In this document: positions 34,504 through 44,365 of the stretch, piece after piece
Layout: the number at the start of each line of letters is the position of its first letter
Position numbering within the stretch: the stretch's first letter is position 1
From: Armatimonadota bacterium
GTDB lineage: Bacteria > Armatimonadota > Fimbriimonadia > Fimbriimonadales > Fimbriimonadaceae
DNA: 64,000 nucleotides
Direction: 5' to 3'
Assembly (NCBI GenBank): GCA_018268395.1
Contig: JAFDWQ010000003.1
Coordinates: forward strand, 577,259 to 641,258
The notes under the pieces: model-generated
Told to the model about the DNA's origin: nothing
The model's input: the letters and a program-made list of their open reading frames with translations, nothing else
Databases searched by the model: none
Program-made: the position numbers and the translations under genes

Positions 34504-35469
34504 TCAGCGGCCCATCGCCCGGAAGCGGTCATAACGGTGGCGCTTGACCTGCTCCGGGGACATCGCGTCAAGTTCGGCCAAGGCCTCCGTGACCGCGGCC
34601 CGGACCGTTTCGGCCGCTTCCAACGGGTTCCGGTAAGCACTGCCCTTGGGTTCCGGCAATATGGCGTCGATGAGGCCCAGATCGAGGGCCGAACGCGACG
34701 TCAACCGGAGCGCGGCCGCAGCCTGGGGCCCCTTGGCCGGGTCTCTCCATAAGATCGCCGCACATCCTTCGGGCGGGATCACGGAGTAGACCGCGTGCTC
34801 TTGCATGAACAGCTTGTTCGCACAGGCGATCCCGATCGCACCGCCGCTGCCTCCCTCTCCGATGATGACGCTCACGACGGGCACGGTCAGTTCGAACATC
34901 GCGAGCATGCTTGCCGCGATCGCCTCGCTGATCCCACGGCTCTCGCTTTCGACACCGGGGTCGGCCGCCGGCGTGTCGACGAACGTCACCACGGGCAACC
35001 GGAACCGCTCGGCCATCGAGAACATTCGGACAGCCTTCCGATACCCTTCCGGTTTGGCCATGGCAAAGTTCCGGAACGTCCGCTCTTGGATGTTGCGGCC
35101 CTTCTGGTGGCCCACCACGACGACCGGTCGGCCCTCGAGCATCGCCGGCCCTGCGACGATCGCATGGTCCGCACCGTTCCGCCTGTCGCCGTCCAGTTCA
35201 AGGAAGTCGGTGAAGATCGAATTGACGTAGTCGAGCGTGTACGGTCTCGGGTCGGCGCGGGCGAGCAAGACCTCTTCCCAGGCGCCGAGCCGGGAGAACA
35301 TCAGGTCGATGATCCGTTCGTGACGCTCTTCGAACTTGGCGATCTGAGCGTTCAGGTCGTCCTGGCGGCCGGCGTCCGTCTCCCGGGCCGCAGCCGACTT
35401 CAGTTTCGTGATCAGCTCCTCGAGTTCTAGGAGCGGTTTCATCCATTCGCGCCACGATTTCGCCGCCAC
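34504..35469 (-). CDS. accA: Acetyl-CoA carboxylase carboxyltransferase subunit alpha
   Basis: The alpha subunit forms, with AccD, the carboxyltransferase that makes malonyl-CoA for fatty acid synthesis. The 321 residues contain [27 protein letters not shown], and the crotonase-like [16 protein letters not shown], with [15 protein letters not shown] near the end. The GTG at 35469 has a perfect GGAGG ten bases before it, better than the ATG at 35442. The gene begins one base after the accD stop, a coupled arrangement. Confidence 0.95.
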   Translation of the reverse strand: MAAKSWREWMKPLLELEELITKLKSAAARETDAGRQDDLNAQIAKFEERHERIIDLMFSRLGAWEEVLLARADPRPYTLDYVNSIFTDFLELDGDRRNGADHAIVAGPAMLEGRPVVVVGHQKGRNIQERTFRNFAMAKPEGYRKAVRMFSMAERFRLPVVTFVDTPAADPGVESESRGISEAIAASMLAMFELTVPVVSVIIGEGGSGGAIGIACANKLFMQEHAVYSVIPPEGCAAILWRDPAKGPQAAAALRLTSRSALDLGLIDAILPEPKGSAYRNPLEAAETVRAAVTEALAELDAMSPEQVKRHRYDRFRAMGR

Positions 35470-35470
35470 G

Positions 35471-36289
35471 TCAGGCCACCTCCGCCGGACCCTGCAAGTG
35501 GGCGCCGAGCATCCGGACGAGCGAGCCAAGGGTCGGACGCATGTCCCGGCGCTCGACGATCCGGTCGAGCATGCCGCATTCCAAGACCCATTCGGCCTGC
35601 TGGAAGTTGTCCGGCGCCTTGACGACCTGCGCCTGTTTGCTGACCCGCGCCCCTGCGAACCCCACCAAGGCTTTGGGTTCGGCGAGGATCACGTCGGCGA
35701 CCGAGGCATAGCTCGCGAGCACGCCCGCCATCGTCGGATCGGTGAACACGCTGATGTAAGGGACGCCCTCGGCGCGGCACCGTTCGACGGCTGCGGTCGT
35801 CTTCGCCATCTGCATCAGGCTGAGCAGTCCTTCTTGCATGCGCGCACCGCCGCTTGCGCAGAAGATGACTACGGGACACCGTTGTTCACAGCCGCGTTCG
35901 AGCGTTCGGGCGATCTTCTCTCCGGCGACCGAACCCATCGAACCGCCCATAAAGTGAAAGTCGGATATCGCGACGCTCAGAGCGACCCCGGTCAGCCGGG
36001 CAAGCCCCGAGACGATGCTGTCTGCTTGGCCCGTCTTCTGTTCGGCCGAAGACCGTTTCGGCTCGTAATCGGGGAACTGGAGCGGGTCGCCCGAAACGAG
36101 GTCGGTGTCCGTTTCGGTGAAACTGCCCTCGTCGAACGTCCAATCGATGCGCTCGCGCCACGTCAGACGGTGATGGTGGCTGCAGTAGGGGCAGACCTTC
36201 AGGTTCGCTTCGAACTCCGCTGCGAAGAGCGTCTTCTTGCAGTGGGAGCACTGCACGAATCGTCCTGCAGAAGGCTGTCCGGCTCGCAT
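35471..36289 (-). CDS. accD: Acetyl-CoA carboxylase carboxyltransferase subunit beta
   Basis: The beta subunit binds zinc through an N-terminal four-Cys ribbon (CSHCKKTL and CPYCSHHH), present near residues 14-36. The catalytic crotonase fold follows: [33 protein letters not shown], and [10 protein letters not shown]. The 272 residues are of typical length. The ATG at 36289 is chosen because the zinc ribbon starts just after it. The gene is first in the accD-accA pair and divergent from the yjbQ-like gene, with 72 bases between them. Confidence 0.95.
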   Translation of the reverse strand: MRAGQPSAGRFVQCSHCKKTLFAAEFEANLKVCPYCSHHHRLTWRERIDWTFDEGSFTETDTDLVSGDPLQFPDYEPKRSSAEQKTGQADSIVSGLARLTGVALSVAISDFHFMGGSMGSVAGEKIARTLERGCEQRCPVVIFCASGGARMQEGLLSLMQMAKTTAAVERCRAEGVPYISVFTDPTMAGVLASYASVADVILAEPKALVGFAGARVSKQAQVVKAPDNFQQAEWVLECGMLDRIVERRDMRPTLGSLVRMLGAHLQGPAEVA

Positions 36290-36349
36290 CGGGCTGATGA
36301 GGATACCAGGGGTCCGGAAGGACGGAGCGGGCGGCGAGCGCGGTCCGGA

Positions 36350-36355
36350 GATAAT
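36350..36355 (+). promoter_or_regulatory. -10 box (GATAAT) of a probable leaderless promoter
   Basis: GATAAT ends six bases before the ATG at 36362 and there is no Shine-Dalgarno. Confidence 0.5.
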
Positions 36356-36361
36356 CGCTCC

Positions 36362-36778
36362 ATGAAGGCCCATACCGAATACCTCTGGTTCGAGACGCGC
36401 AACCGCGAGGAGTTCGTCCGGATCACCGACGAGATCGAGGAGATCGTCCAGCGGTCCGGAGTCACCGACGGCATGGTGCTTGTCAGCGCCATGCACATCA
36501 CCGCAGCGGTCTACGTCAACGATTGGGAGAGCGGTCTGATCGAAGACATCCATGAGTGGCTGAAGGGACTGGCCCCCACCAAGGACTATCGGCACCATCG
36601 GACCGGCGAGGACAACGGCGAGGCCCACCTGAAGAACCTTCTGATCCACCACCAGGTGGTGTTGCCCGTCACGGACGGCTCGCTCGACCTGGGCCCGTGG
36701 CAGCAGGTCTTTTATGCCGAATTCGACGGCCGACGCCGGAAACGTGTCGTCGTCAAAGTCATGGGCATCGTGGTCTGA
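36362..36778 (+). CDS. YjbQ family (UPF0047) protein
   Basis: The 138-residue product matches the YjbQ family: [40 protein letters not shown] and [16 protein letters not shown]. Some members have weak thiamine-phosphate synthase activity, hence the label secondary thiamine-phosphate synthase, but the true function is unknown. It is cytoplasmic, standing alone with its own promoter box, and convergent with the HAD hydrolase gene. Confidence 0.9.
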   Translation: MKAHTEYLWFETRNREEFVRITDEIEEIVQRSGVTDGMVLVSAMHITAAVYVNDWESGLIEDIHEWLKGLAPTKDYRHHRTGEDNGEAHLKNLLIHHQVVLPVTDGSLDLGPWQQVFYAEFDGRRRKRVVVKVMGIVV

Positions 36779-36781
36779 CGT

Positions 36782-37417
36782 TCAGCCTTTTGCGAGCGCT
36801 TCGCTGAACTCCTCGAACGTGTGGACCGTCAGGTGCGGGTCGTGGGGCATCGGGTGGCCGTTCCGGTCCATCCACGCGACCTGGCAACCGGCGTCGAGGC
36901 CCGACTTGACGCCGTTCGGAGCGTCCTCGACGACCCACGCCGTCCCCGGATCGACACCGAGCCTTTGGGCCGCTTTGACGTAGGGTTCGGGATCAGGCTT
37001 GCCGATCGTCACGTCGGCTTCGCACACGACGCCCGAGACGCTGTCGGCGATCAAGGGGAACCGCTCGAGGACTTCGTCCACATACCATTTGAGCGACGAT
37101 GTGACGAGAACCGCCGGCCGACCGTCCAGGGACTCCAGAAACCGCTCTGCGTCAGGAAAGAGCCGGATATCGTTCTGCACGTGGGCGACCATGCGAGGCC
37201 GATAGGCTTCGAGGAACGCCGCCGGCTCCACGGCCTTGCCGAACCTCTGCTCGACACGGATCAGCCAGACAGGCAGCGTCAGACCCGTGAACTCCTCCAT
37301 TTCCGGCAAGGTGATCGGGACGCCGAGGTCGTTGAGGATGTCGACTTCGGTGCCTTTGTACCATGGCTCCGAATCGATCAGCGTCCCGTCGAGGTCGAGA
37401 AGGAGGGGAGCGGTCAC
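36782..37417 (-). CDS. HAD-superfamily phosphatase (subfamily IA)
   Basis: The 211-residue product has the HAD motifs: [11 protein letters not shown] at residues 8-18 (nucleophile and acid/base Asp), the helical cap, Thr/Ser in VLVTSS, Lys in [10 protein letters not shown], and Asp in VVEDAPNGV. It is similar to beta-phosphoglucomutase and sugar-phosphate phosphatases; substrate cannot be named. The start is GTG at 37417, and no Shine-Dalgarno is visible. It is divergent from leuB, with 96 bases between. Confidence 0.9.
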   Translation of the reverse strand: MTAPLLLDLDGTLIDSEPWYKGTEVDILNDLGVPITLPEMEEFTGLTLPVWLIRVEQRFGKAVEPAAFLEAYRPRMVAHVQNDIRLFPDAERFLESLDGRPAVLVTSSLKWYVDEVLERFPLIADSVSGVVCEADVTIGKPDPEPYVKAAQRLGVDPGTAWVVEDAPNGVKSGLDAGCQVAWMDRNGHPMPHDPHLTVHTFEEFSEALAKG

Positions 37418-37501
37418 TCGGGGATTATGGGTCGGGGTCGGGACATCGCACCGACTTTCGGGGCCGGGCCGGACCTCCGGCCGGCGGCCGCCACCGTCCG
37501 G

Positions 37502-37507
37502 CATAAT
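37502..37507 (+). promoter_or_regulatory. -10 box (CATAAT) of a probable leaderless leuB promoter
   Basis: CATAAT ends six bases before the leuB ATG at 37514. No attenuator-like leader peptide or Shine-Dalgarno fits in this space. Confidence 0.5.
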
Positions 37508-37513
37508 GCCTCC

Positions 37514-38584
37514 ATGCCTTATAAGGTCGCGGTGTTGCCGGGGGACGGCATCGGCCCGGAAGTGATCGACGAGACCGTCAAGGTCTTGCGGGCCACCGGG
37601 CTCCAGTTCGAATTCGAGCAAGGGCTCCTTGGGGGCGTGGCCTATGACGAAACCGGCAACCCGTTGCCGGACGACACGGTGCAACTGTGCCGCGAGAGCG
37701 ACGCCGTCCTGATGGGGGCTGTCGGAGGTCCGAAGTGGGACAAGATCGAGCCTGTCGCGATGCGGCCCGAAATCGGCGGTCTGTTACGGCTGCGACGGGA
37801 GCTCGACTTGTACGCCAACATCCGGCCCGCCAAGACGTTAAGGCCGCTCTTGCACGCTTCGCCGCTCAAGGAAGGCCGTAACCTGATGGACCTCGTCGTC
37901 GTCCGGGAACTGACGGGCGGGATCTACTTCGGCGAACCGCGCCACCGTGCGGCCGATGGCTCGCGCGCGGTCGATTCGTGCGTCTACACCCGCCACGAAA
38001 TCGAACGCATCACCTATCGAGCGTTCGATATCGCCCGGGCCAGGAACCGCCAGATCACGAGCGTGGACAAAGCCAACGTCCTTGAAACTTCCAGGCTGTG
38101 GCGCGAGGTCGTCGACGGCATCGCGATGGACAACCCTGACGTCAGCGTGCAGCACATGCTCGTCGACAACTGCGCGATGCAGCTCGTCCGCGACCCGGCC
38201 CAGTTCGACGTCATCCTCACCGAGAACATGTTCGGCGACATCCTGAGCGACGAAGCCTCCATGATCACAGGGTCGCTCGGACTGTTGCCGAGCGCCAGTC
38301 TCGGCGATATGAAGTCGGACAAAACGTTCGGACTCTTCGAGCCGATCCATGGTTCGGCACCGGACATTGCCGGTCAAGGCCGCGCCAATCCTCTCGCGGC
38401 CGTTCTCAGCGGCGCGATGATGCTCCGCTACGCTTTCGGCGAGAAGGAGTCGGCGGACAGGATCGAGGCCGCCGTCGAGTCGGCGCTCAACGAGGGCCTC
38501 CGGACGGCCGACATTTTCGAGTCCAACACCAAGCTGGTGAGCACCGGGGAAATGGGCGACGCCGTCGTCGCAAAAATGGTCTAG
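37514..38584 (+). CDS. leuB: 3-isopropylmalate dehydrogenase
   Basis: LeuB oxidises and decarboxylates 3-isopropylmalate in leucine biosynthesis. The 356 residues show [13 protein letters not shown] at the N-terminus, [23 protein letters not shown], and the metal/substrate site [12 protein letters not shown] with [34 protein letters not shown] completes the family signature and separates it from isocitrate dehydrogenase. No other leu gene is nearby. The stop overlaps the stop of the convergent ltrA gene by four bases. Confidence 0.95.
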   Translation: MPYKVAVLPGDGIGPEVIDETVKVLRATGLQFEFEQGLLGGVAYDETGNPLPDDTVQLCRESDAVLMGAVGGPKWDKIEPVAMRPEIGGLLRLRRELDLYANIRPAKTLRPLLHASPLKEGRNLMDLVVVRELTGGIYFGEPRHRAADGSRAVDSCVYTRHEIERITYRAFDIARARNRQITSVDKANVLETSRLWREVVDGIAMDNPDVSVQHMLVDNCAMQLVRDPAQFDVILTENMFGDILSDEASMITGSLGLLPSASLGDMKSDKTFGLFEPIHGSAPDIAGQGRANPLAAVLSGAMMLRYAFGEKESADRIEAAVESALNEGLRTADIFESNTKLVSTGEMGDAVVAKMV

Positions 38585-39822
38585 ACGTTGCTCGCCGTCT
38601 GATGCCGGGCCGATTCGACGCGACGCAGAAGCTCGTCGAGTTCGGGAAGGTCGCGGAACGTCAGGACCACGTGGACGAGGCCGATCGTGCACAGGGCCGT
38701 CACGAGCCAGGAGGGATCGAGACCGGACGACACGGCACCGATCGGGGCGACCATGCAGGTCGTAGCGAGATGCGGCCAACTGATCTTTTGGGCGATCGCG
38801 ATCAACTTGCGGTTCAAGCTGGCGAAGTAGATCATGTGCAACGGGACAAGGGTCAACGCGACGCCGGTCACGAGGATCGCCGCGCTCTGGCTCGAACCCC
38901 CGGCCCCGTGGTGTTCCGTCATCGCGTGCTTGACCCCGACCGCCGTGAGGACGATCCCCGCAGCGAGCGGCATGTGGCTGAAGAGCCAAAGCATGAGACG
39001 CTTGACGTCCCGACGTTCGACCGGAATCTGGACCTGATGGCCCTTGACGCCGTCGAAATAGATCCACCAGAACGCGAACGCCAGCCCGAGGCCGAGCGGG
39101 CCGATGACCTTGGCCTGGGGGCCGAGGCCTTCGTAGCGCATGCCGCTGACGGCGGCCAAAATCGCCTCGCCCAGAACGATGATCGTAAAGAGGCCGAGAC
39201 GCTCCGGAATGTGGGAATAGTCAGGCGGGATCTTCAAGGACTGCTCGGCGAAGACGAACGGCGTCGCCAGATCGATCAAGAGGCCGACGCCCCACACCAA
39301 CGGCACGATCTCGTTCGGCACCCAGAGCGACGCAGCACAGATGCCCGCAGCTAAGGCGAACCCTCCGGCGTACGTCGCAGCCAAGAGCCGCGCCGGCTTC
39401 ACTTGGATGCCGGCGAGCACGTACTGGGCGACGAGCACGACGCGGAGTCCGACATAGGCGAGGAGGTACCCGTGATAATGGCCCTCGAACGCCGAAGGGA
39501 CGTAGACCGCAAGGACGGCCACGATCATGATCTGGAGCAACGCGAACAAACGGTGGACCAAATCGTCCGAGTCGAAGCGCGACAAAAAGTACGCTTGCCC
39601 CACCCAGGCCCACCAAAGGGGGATGAACAGGAGCATGAAGCGGGACACGCCGTTCCAAGTGAAGTCGGCCGAAAGGCTGAGCGACATCTGACCGATCGCG
39701 GCGACGAACGCCAGGTCGTAGAACAGCTCGAGCCACGTCGCATGACGTTCCTCGAAGACCCCCGGCGCCGTCCTCAGGACAGCCCGTCGAACCAGGTCCT
39801 TCCGTAACCTCACGTCGGCCAT
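38581..39822 (-). CDS. ltrA: Low-temperature-requirement protein A (LtrA)
   Basis: The 413-residue product is a polytopic membrane protein with about ten or eleven segments. The LtrA signature is near the N-terminus ([20 protein letters not shown]). A later conserved loop [18 protein letters not shown] lies around residue 220. The family is linked to growth in the cold in Listeria, but its biochemical function is unknown. The ATG at 39822 overlaps a TAGAAT-type box (gtagaatgg). It is divergent from trmFO. Confidence 0.92.
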   Translation of the reverse strand: MADVRLRKDLVRRAVLRTAPGVFEERHATWLELFYDLAFVAAIGQMSLSLSADFTWNGVSRFMLLFIPLWWAWVGQAYFLSRFDSDDLVHRLFALLQIMIVAVLAVYVPSAFEGHYHGYLLAYVGLRVVLVAQYVLAGIQVKPARLLAATYAGGFALAAGICAASLWVPNEIVPLVWGVGLLIDLATPFVFAEQSLKIPPDYSHIPERLGLFTIIVLGEAILAAVSGMRYEGLGPQAKVIGPLGLGLAFAFWWIYFDGVKGHQVQIPVERRDVKRLMLWLFSHMPLAAGIVLTAVGVKHAMTEHHGAGGSSQSAAILVTGVALTLVPLHMIYFASLNRKLIAIAQKISWPHLATTCMVAPIGAVSSGLDPSWLVTALCTIGLVHVVLTFRDLPELDELLRRVESARHQTASNV

Positions 39823-39899
39823 TCTACGCGAGAGAGTCAAGCTTCGTCTGAAACGACGGGGCCCCCTGGTCGTGGCCGCAGAAGGGCACAATCGAGGTC

Positions 39900-41285
39900 G
39901 TGGTGACGGTCGTCGGAGCCGGGTTCGCGGGGGTCGAAGCAGCTTGGGCTTTGGCAAGCCGGGGGACGGCCGTCCGGCTGTTCGAAATGCGCCCCGAGGC
40001 GACGACGCCCGCCCATACGACGGAGTGGTTCGCCGAGCTCGTCTGTTCGAACAGCCTGAAATCGAAGTCTCCCGACTCCCCAGCCGGTCTCCTGAAGGAC
40101 GAGATGTCCGCGCTCGGATCGGTCGTGATCGCCACAGCGCTCGAACACGAAGTCCCCGGAGGGCAGGCGCTGGCCGTGGACAGGGAGGCGTTCGGACGGG
40201 CGGTCACGGAGAAGCTACGGTCGCACCCGTCGATCGAGACCGTCCGCCGACCGTGGACGCCCGCCGACCTGGGAAGCGAGACGACCGTCCTAGCGACCGG
40301 GCCGCTGTCGACCGACGACGTCTCCGAATGGCTGGCACAGGTCACGGGCCGCCGCCACCTTCACTTTTATGATGCGGTCAGTCCGACCGTCGACGCCTCG
40401 ACGATCGACCGGAGCGTGGCGTTCGCTCAGAGCCGCTATGACAAAGGCGGGGACGACTATCTCAACTGCCCCTTGGACCGAGCCCAGTACGAGGCCTTCG
40501 TCCGGGAACTTGTCGCGGCTGAACGGGTGCCGTTCCATGCCTTCGAGGCCGGCGGGGTCCGTGCGGGCGAGGGCGGTTCGGACGAGGCGGCTATGGAGAA
40601 GATCGCCTACTTTTCGGGATGTATGCCGATCGAGGTGATCGCCGAGCGCGGCGAGCGGTCCTTGGCGTTCGGGAACTTCAAGCCCGTCGGATTGACCGAC
40701 CCGCGAACGGGTCGTCGGCCGTATGCGGCCCTGCAGCTTCGGCCCGAGAACCGGGACCGGACGCTCTATTCGTTGGTCGCTTGTCAGAACCGCCTCCGGT
40801 TCGGGGAGCAGAAGCGCGTGTTCCGCATGGTCCCCGGACTCGAAGAAGCCGAATTCGTGCGCTTCGGCGTCATCCATCGGAACACGTACCTCGACGCCCC
40901 ACGGGTCCTGACCCCTTGGCTCGAGCTACGCGACAGGGCCGGCGTGTTCGTCGCAGGGCAATTGACAGGCGTCGAAGGTTACGTTGAGAGCGCAGCGATG
41001 GGGATCTGGGCCGGGCTCTCGGTCTTGGCCCGGATCCAAGGTTCGGACGCTCCGCAACCCCCTCGGGAGACGGCCTTCGGATCGCTCTTGAGCCATTTGA
41101 GCGACGATACCGAGAGGGATTTCGCCCCGATGAACGTCAATTGGGGGTTGTTGCCCGATCCGGGCGTTCCGGTCCGTGACAAGGGCGTCAAGCGGGAGAT
41201 GAAGCTGGCTGCGGCCCGGGCTGCGTTCCAGGATTGGACGTCGAAGTTGGCCGAAGCTCAAGTGGCGACCGTCGCGCCCGGATAA
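39900..41285 (+). CDS. trmFO: Folate-dependent tRNA (uracil-54-C5)-methyltransferase TrmFO
   Basis: TrmFO makes ribothymidine-54 in the tRNA T-loop, using methylenetetrahydrofolate and FAD. The 461 residues have the FAD motif VVGAGFAGVEAAWAL, the Cys of LVCSNSLKS, and the second Cys in SGCMPIEVIAERG, followed by AFGNFKPVGL. The C-terminal FAD motif (GQLTGVEGYVESAAMG) is intact. The enzyme replaces SAM-dependent TrmA found in Proteobacteria. The start is one of two consecutive GTGs (39900 or 39903) after a CACAAT box. Confidence 0.95.
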   Translation: MVTVVGAGFAGVEAAWALASRGTAVRLFEMRPEATTPAHTTEWFAELVCSNSLKSKSPDSPAGLLKDEMSALGSVVIATALEHEVPGGQALAVDREAFGRAVTEKLRSHPSIETVRRPWTPADLGSETTVLATGPLSTDDVSEWLAQVTGRRHLHFYDAVSPTVDASTIDRSVAFAQSRYDKGGDDYLNCPLDRAQYEAFVRELVAAERVPFHAFEAGGVRAGEGGSDEAAMEKIAYFSGCMPIEVIAERGERSLAFGNFKPVGLTDPRTGRRPYAALQLRPENRDRTLYSLVACQNRLRFGEQKRVFRMVPGLEEAEFVRFGVIHRNTYLDAPRVLTPWLELRDRAGVFVAGQLTGVEGYVESAAMGIWAGLSVLARIQGSDAPQPPRETAFGSLLSHLSDDTERDFAPMNVNWGLLPDPGVPVRDKGVKREMKLAAARAAFQDWTSKLAEAQVATVAPG

Positions 41286-41290
41286 AAGGA

Positions 41291-41319
41291 CGGGCGCCCG
41301 CCGTAAAGCAAGGCGCCCG
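41291..41319 (+). terminator. Hairpin between trmFO and a convergent small gene
   Basis: A perfect 8-bp inverted repeat, cgggcgcc and ggcgcccg with a 13-base loop, follows the trmFO stop by five bases. The next gene converges, so it could work both ways. There is no T-tract. Confidence 0.5.
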
Positions 41320-41337
41320 ATCGATCGGATTTCGGGG

Positions 41338-41541
41338 TCAGGCAGCGTCTTCGTCGACCTGGACGCCTTTCGCGGCCTCGGCCGTGCTGTAGTCCCAGTT
41401 GTCGCAGTCGAGCCTTCGACAGTGGATCATGCGTTGAACCGTACCGTCCTTCATTTCGACCGAAGCCATCTGCGCGAACCTGCACTCTAAGCAAAGGTCC
41501 GGTTCGACGAGCTTCACGACTTTGAGCTGTCTTCGAGCCAT
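41338..41541 (-). CDS. Small Cys/His-containing protein of unknown function
   Basis: The 67-residue product has a cluster that could bind a metal (CLECRF near residue 17, and HCRRLDCDNWD near residue 40), with an acidic C-terminus. No family was recognised. A GTG at 41553 in the same frame would give four more residues. It lies between the trmFO terminator hairpin and the aat gene on the same strand as aat, 87 bases upstream-to-downstream, so it may belong to a separate transcript. Confidence 0.65.
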   Translation of the reverse strand: MARRQLKVVKLVEPDLCLECRFAQMASVEMKDGTVQRMIHCRRLDCDNWDYSTAEAAKGVQVDEDAA

Positions 41542-41628
41542 CCGTGTCCCCACGGGCCCCGTCCATGGGGCTCCAATGAGGATGATCGGGGAGGGGAAGG
41601 GGCACCGTCTCTGTGAGATTACGGGGTT

Positions 41629-42222
41629 TCAGACAGGCCTGCCCCGGCTCCAGTCGGTCTCGGCGAGAAGGGCGCCCTGCAGCAGGGCCGAAAATCGCGA
41701 CTCTGTGACCTCAAAGGCGCCGAGGGATTCGAGGAAGGGGTTCTGGACCTGGGCGTCGAAGACCCAGAAGCCGAGTTGGCGGCACTTTTTGACGAGCGCC
41801 CAAAGGGCGACCTTGCCTGCGTCTGGCTCCCGGTGGAACATCGACTCGGCACTGAAGCTCCGCCCGACGGCGAGGCCATAGACCCCTCCGACGAGGCGGC
41901 CTGCCCGCCATGTTTCGCAACAGTGCCCCCATCCTTGGCGGTGACAGGCCGAATAGGCTTCGACGAACTCCTCCGTCAGCCAGTTGCCGTCAGGCCGGAA
42001 ACACGCCCGCATGACGTCCTCGAAGGCTGTATCGAACCGGACTTCGAACGTTCCTTTGGCGATCGTACGGCGCAACGACCGGGAGACCCGGACACCCTCG
42101 ATGGGGAAAAGGGCACGGCGCGCGACCGAATACCATTGGATTCGGCCGCGCTCGTCGGCCATGGGAAACGCCCCTTGCGCGTACCCTGCCGAAAGGACGT
42201 CAGGGTTCAAGCGGTGGACCAT
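41629..42222 (-). CDS. aat: Leucyl/phenylalanyl-tRNA-protein transferase
   Basis: Aat adds Leu or Phe to the N-terminus of proteins with basic N-terminal residues so that ClpS/ClpAP degrades them (N-end rule). The 197 residues contain GAFPMADERGRIQWYS, the family's GNWLTEEFVEAYSACH, and FSAESMFHREPDAGKVAL, with FWVFDAQVQNPFLESLGA. The ATG at 42222 has GAGGG close upstream; the ATG at 42246 is an alternative. No clpS or clpA is in the window. Confidence 0.92.
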   Translation of the reverse strand: MVHRLNPDVLSAGYAQGAFPMADERGRIQWYSVARRALFPIEGVRVSRSLRRTIAKGTFEVRFDTAFEDVMRACFRPDGNWLTEEFVEAYSACHRQGWGHCCETWRAGRLVGGVYGLAVGRSFSAESMFHREPDAGKVALWALVKKCRQLGFWVFDAQVQNPFLESLGAFEVTESRFSALLQGALLAETDWSRGRPV

Positions 42223-42324
42223 GAGAGCCCTCAAGGACCGGTCCATCGAGGGCCGCTCCCTCGACCATTATGGGGCCTGGCCCCACTCGGACAAGAGGGT
42301 CGGAGCCAGACCCCTGGTTTCGCG

Positions 42325-42990
42325 CTAGGCGGCCTCTGTCCGGCGTCGTCTTCGACGGACGAGCGCGAGACCTGCGAGGCCTGATCCGACCACCGTCGCG
42401 GGTTCAGGTACGGCTTTGGTCTGAACGTCGTCGAACCCCAGGCTGTCCAACGTTCCGCCGAAACCGGGCGCCTCGATCAGGACCGTGGCGATCGGGACGT
42501 TCGAGACGACTCCGAGGAAGGACGGCAGGTTTTGGCCCGCGACCACAGTGTTCGTACCGATCAATGCGCCTGAACTGTCGAAGAGGCTCACGACGTGGGT
42601 GTCCCCGTCCCCGCCCGCGGCCCAGTAACCGAAGGCGGACAAGAGGGAGTTGGCGTCGAAGTACGTTTTCAGGTGCGAAGTGTTCCAGAGGAACTGGTCG
42701 CCGCTCCGGGTGAACGTGTTCCCTCCGTTCGTGACCAGGGCCTGCGTCGTGTCGGCGTACGTACGTACGGTCAGACCGACGGTCGAGATGTTGCCGTAAG
42801 GCTTGTTCAAAGGGTCGGAGTCGAAATTCTCGAGCGGAGCGCCTCCGACGGCCGTCTGCCAGGCCGACTCTTGGGCGACGGACGTTGCGAAGTTCGTCCC
42901 GATGTACCAGGTCTGAGCCTGGGCTCCGCCCAGGACAAGCATCGAGGCGACGACGGTCAGGGCCGTACGCCGGGTGTTCATCATGTTCAT
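42325..42990 (-). CDS. PEP-CTERM sorted exported protein
   Basis: The 221-residue product has a signal peptide (NTRRTALTVVASMLVLGG to AQA) and a beta-rich body. The end is the classic PEP-CTERM signal: VPEPATVVGSGLAGLALV followed by RRRRRR. This tag directs exosortase-dependent transfer to the cell surface or biofilm matrix, so an exosortase must be encoded elsewhere. The ATG at 42990 is preceded by AAGGA at good spacing, unlike many leaderless genes here. It is divergent from the double-XRE regulator. Confidence 0.9.
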   Translation of the reverse strand: MNMMNTRRTALTVVASMLVLGGAQAQTWYIGTNFATSVAQESAWQTAVGGAPLENFDSDPLNKPYGNISTVGLTVRTYADTTQALVTNGGNTFTRSGDQFLWNTSHLKTYFDANSLLSAFGYWAAGGDGDTHVVSLFDSSGALIGTNTVVAGQNLPSFLGVVSNVPIATVLIEAPGFGGTLDSLGFDDVQTKAVPEPATVVGSGLAGLALVRRRRRRTEAA

Positions 42991-43096
42991 GGTGTTCCTT
43001 AGGGCCGTGGCCCTCGTAGCGGATAGACCGTTCCGGGACACCGACCAGAAGGGCAAAACCGGCTCACTTCGTGGAAAGAAACCTCCCGGACCGCAC

Positions 43097-43102
43097 TACA
43101 AT
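43097..43102 (+). promoter_or_regulatory. -10 box (TACAAT) of a probable leaderless promoter
   Basis: TACAAT ends eight bases before the ATG at 43111, with no Shine-Dalgarno. It belongs to the double-XRE regulator gene. Confidence 0.5.
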
Positions 43103-43110
43103 GGACTCCG

Positions 43111-44328
43111 ATGGACAAGCGGGCCATCGGCGCCGCTCTCCGGGCGGCGAGAAAATCGCATCGGCTCTCCGTCGCAAAAGCGGCTGCGGCCATCGATGTT
43201 TCGCCCGCCACCCTGAAGCGGTGGGAATCAGGCCGCGGGCTCCCATCGGTCCAGGAAGCGGCGGACGTCGTGGCGGCTTGGGGCGGCCGGGCGGAAGCGT
43301 TCGGTCTCGAAGCCCGTGGCCCTCGTTCGGACGACGACTCGGACGGCGGGGGCCGTCCCGTGCTCCGGTTGCTCCGGTCCGCCCGGCACCGGTCCGGTCT
43401 CACGATGGAGGACGTGTCCTTGGCGACCGGGATCAGCCAGCCGTCGGTCCACCGGTACGAAACAGGCGAGCGGGTTCCTGGACCGGAGACGCTCCAGCGG
43501 TTGGGGTCCGCCGTCGGACTCTCGCCCCTGGAAGCGGACACTTTGTCCCGCAGCGTGTTCGAAGCGTCCTCTGGGCAGGCCGTGCAGGGAATGGCCGAGC
43601 AGTTCCTGGTTCCGGGCGGACTTTCGCGCGTCTGCGTCTACTCGCTTTGGGACGGACTTCTTCGCGGCCGTCTCGATGCCGAAGACGTGTGGCCGGCGGC
43701 TTCCGACGCCGTTCACGGGCTCATGATCATGGGAGACCACCGCGGCGCTCTGGAACTGTGGTCGGAGTTCCGACGTGCCGGGTCACCGGCCAAACCGGGC
43801 CAAGACCAGGCGACGGCATTGGCGACAACGATCGGGTTGGCCCGAAGTTCGGTCGGAGGGATGCTCAAGGATCCCAGCGGACTCGGAACGCGCGTCCTGG
43901 CCATGCGACCCGGCCCTGAACAAGCCCAGACTTTCCTTCAGCTCACCAGGATCGCAAGAACGCTTCGGACAGGCCCTTCGGGGCGGGAATGGTGCCGTCT
44001 TGCAGGGACTTGGGCTGACCGGTCCGGAAACGCCTCGATCGCGTTCCTGGTCGAACTGAACGAGCGGGACATCGAATTTTCGGTGTCGCGTGACGCCGCG
44101 TCGCTCCGGGCCGTCGAACGCCTGCGCGAGCGTGCCGAAGGCGCCCTTCAACGGTACAACGCGGACGTCGCCTTGGCCGGGATCCACGAGGCTCTAGGAG
44201 ACGTCGAGGGGCTTGCTTCGGACCTGGACCGTTGTCGGGCCGCAGAATCGGCGTTCGGGCTCGGATCGCCGATGGTCCGGCGGATCGAGAGGCGTTCCGG
44301 GCGGACCGAACGGCGCGCCGACCCTTGA
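43111..44328 (+). CDS. Regulator with two XRE-type helix-turn-helix domains
   Basis: The 405-residue product carries two HTH modules in tandem: one at about residues 3-58 (VAKAAAAIDVSPATLKRWESG), and one at about 88-145 (MEDVSLATGISQPSVHRYE with GERVPGPETL). A helical C-terminal region with repeated Ala/Leu helices looks like degenerate TPR repeats and may sense a peptide or protein. Duplicated XRE domains in one chain are uncommon. The GspE-like ATPase gene lies 37 bases downstream on the same strand, and its own box suggests separate transcription. Confidence 0.75.
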   Translation: MDKRAIGAALRAARKSHRLSVAKAAAAIDVSPATLKRWESGRGLPSVQEAADVVAAWGGRAEAFGLEARGPRSDDDSDGGGRPVLRLLRSARHRSGLTMEDVSLATGISQPSVHRYETGERVPGPETLQRLGSAVGLSPLEADTLSRSVFEASSGQAVQGMAEQFLVPGGLSRVCVYSLWDGLLRGRLDAEDVWPAASDAVHGLMIMGDHRGALELWSEFRRAGSPAKPGQDQATALATTIGLARSSVGGMLKDPSGLGTRVLAMRPGPEQAQTFLQLTRIARTLRTGPSGREWCRLAGTWADRSGNASIAFLVELNERDIEFSVSRDAASLRAVERLRERAEGALQRYNADVALAGIHEALGDVEGLASDLDRCRAAESAFGLGSPMVRRIERRSGRTERRADP

Positions 44329-44365
44329 CCCCCCTTACCGTCAGGCTTCACACTAGACCTTGCCG

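Noticed and set aside
35440..35442. ATG start for accA
   Set aside because: The GTG at 35469 has a much better Shine-Dalgarno (GGAGG) and gives the normal N-terminus.
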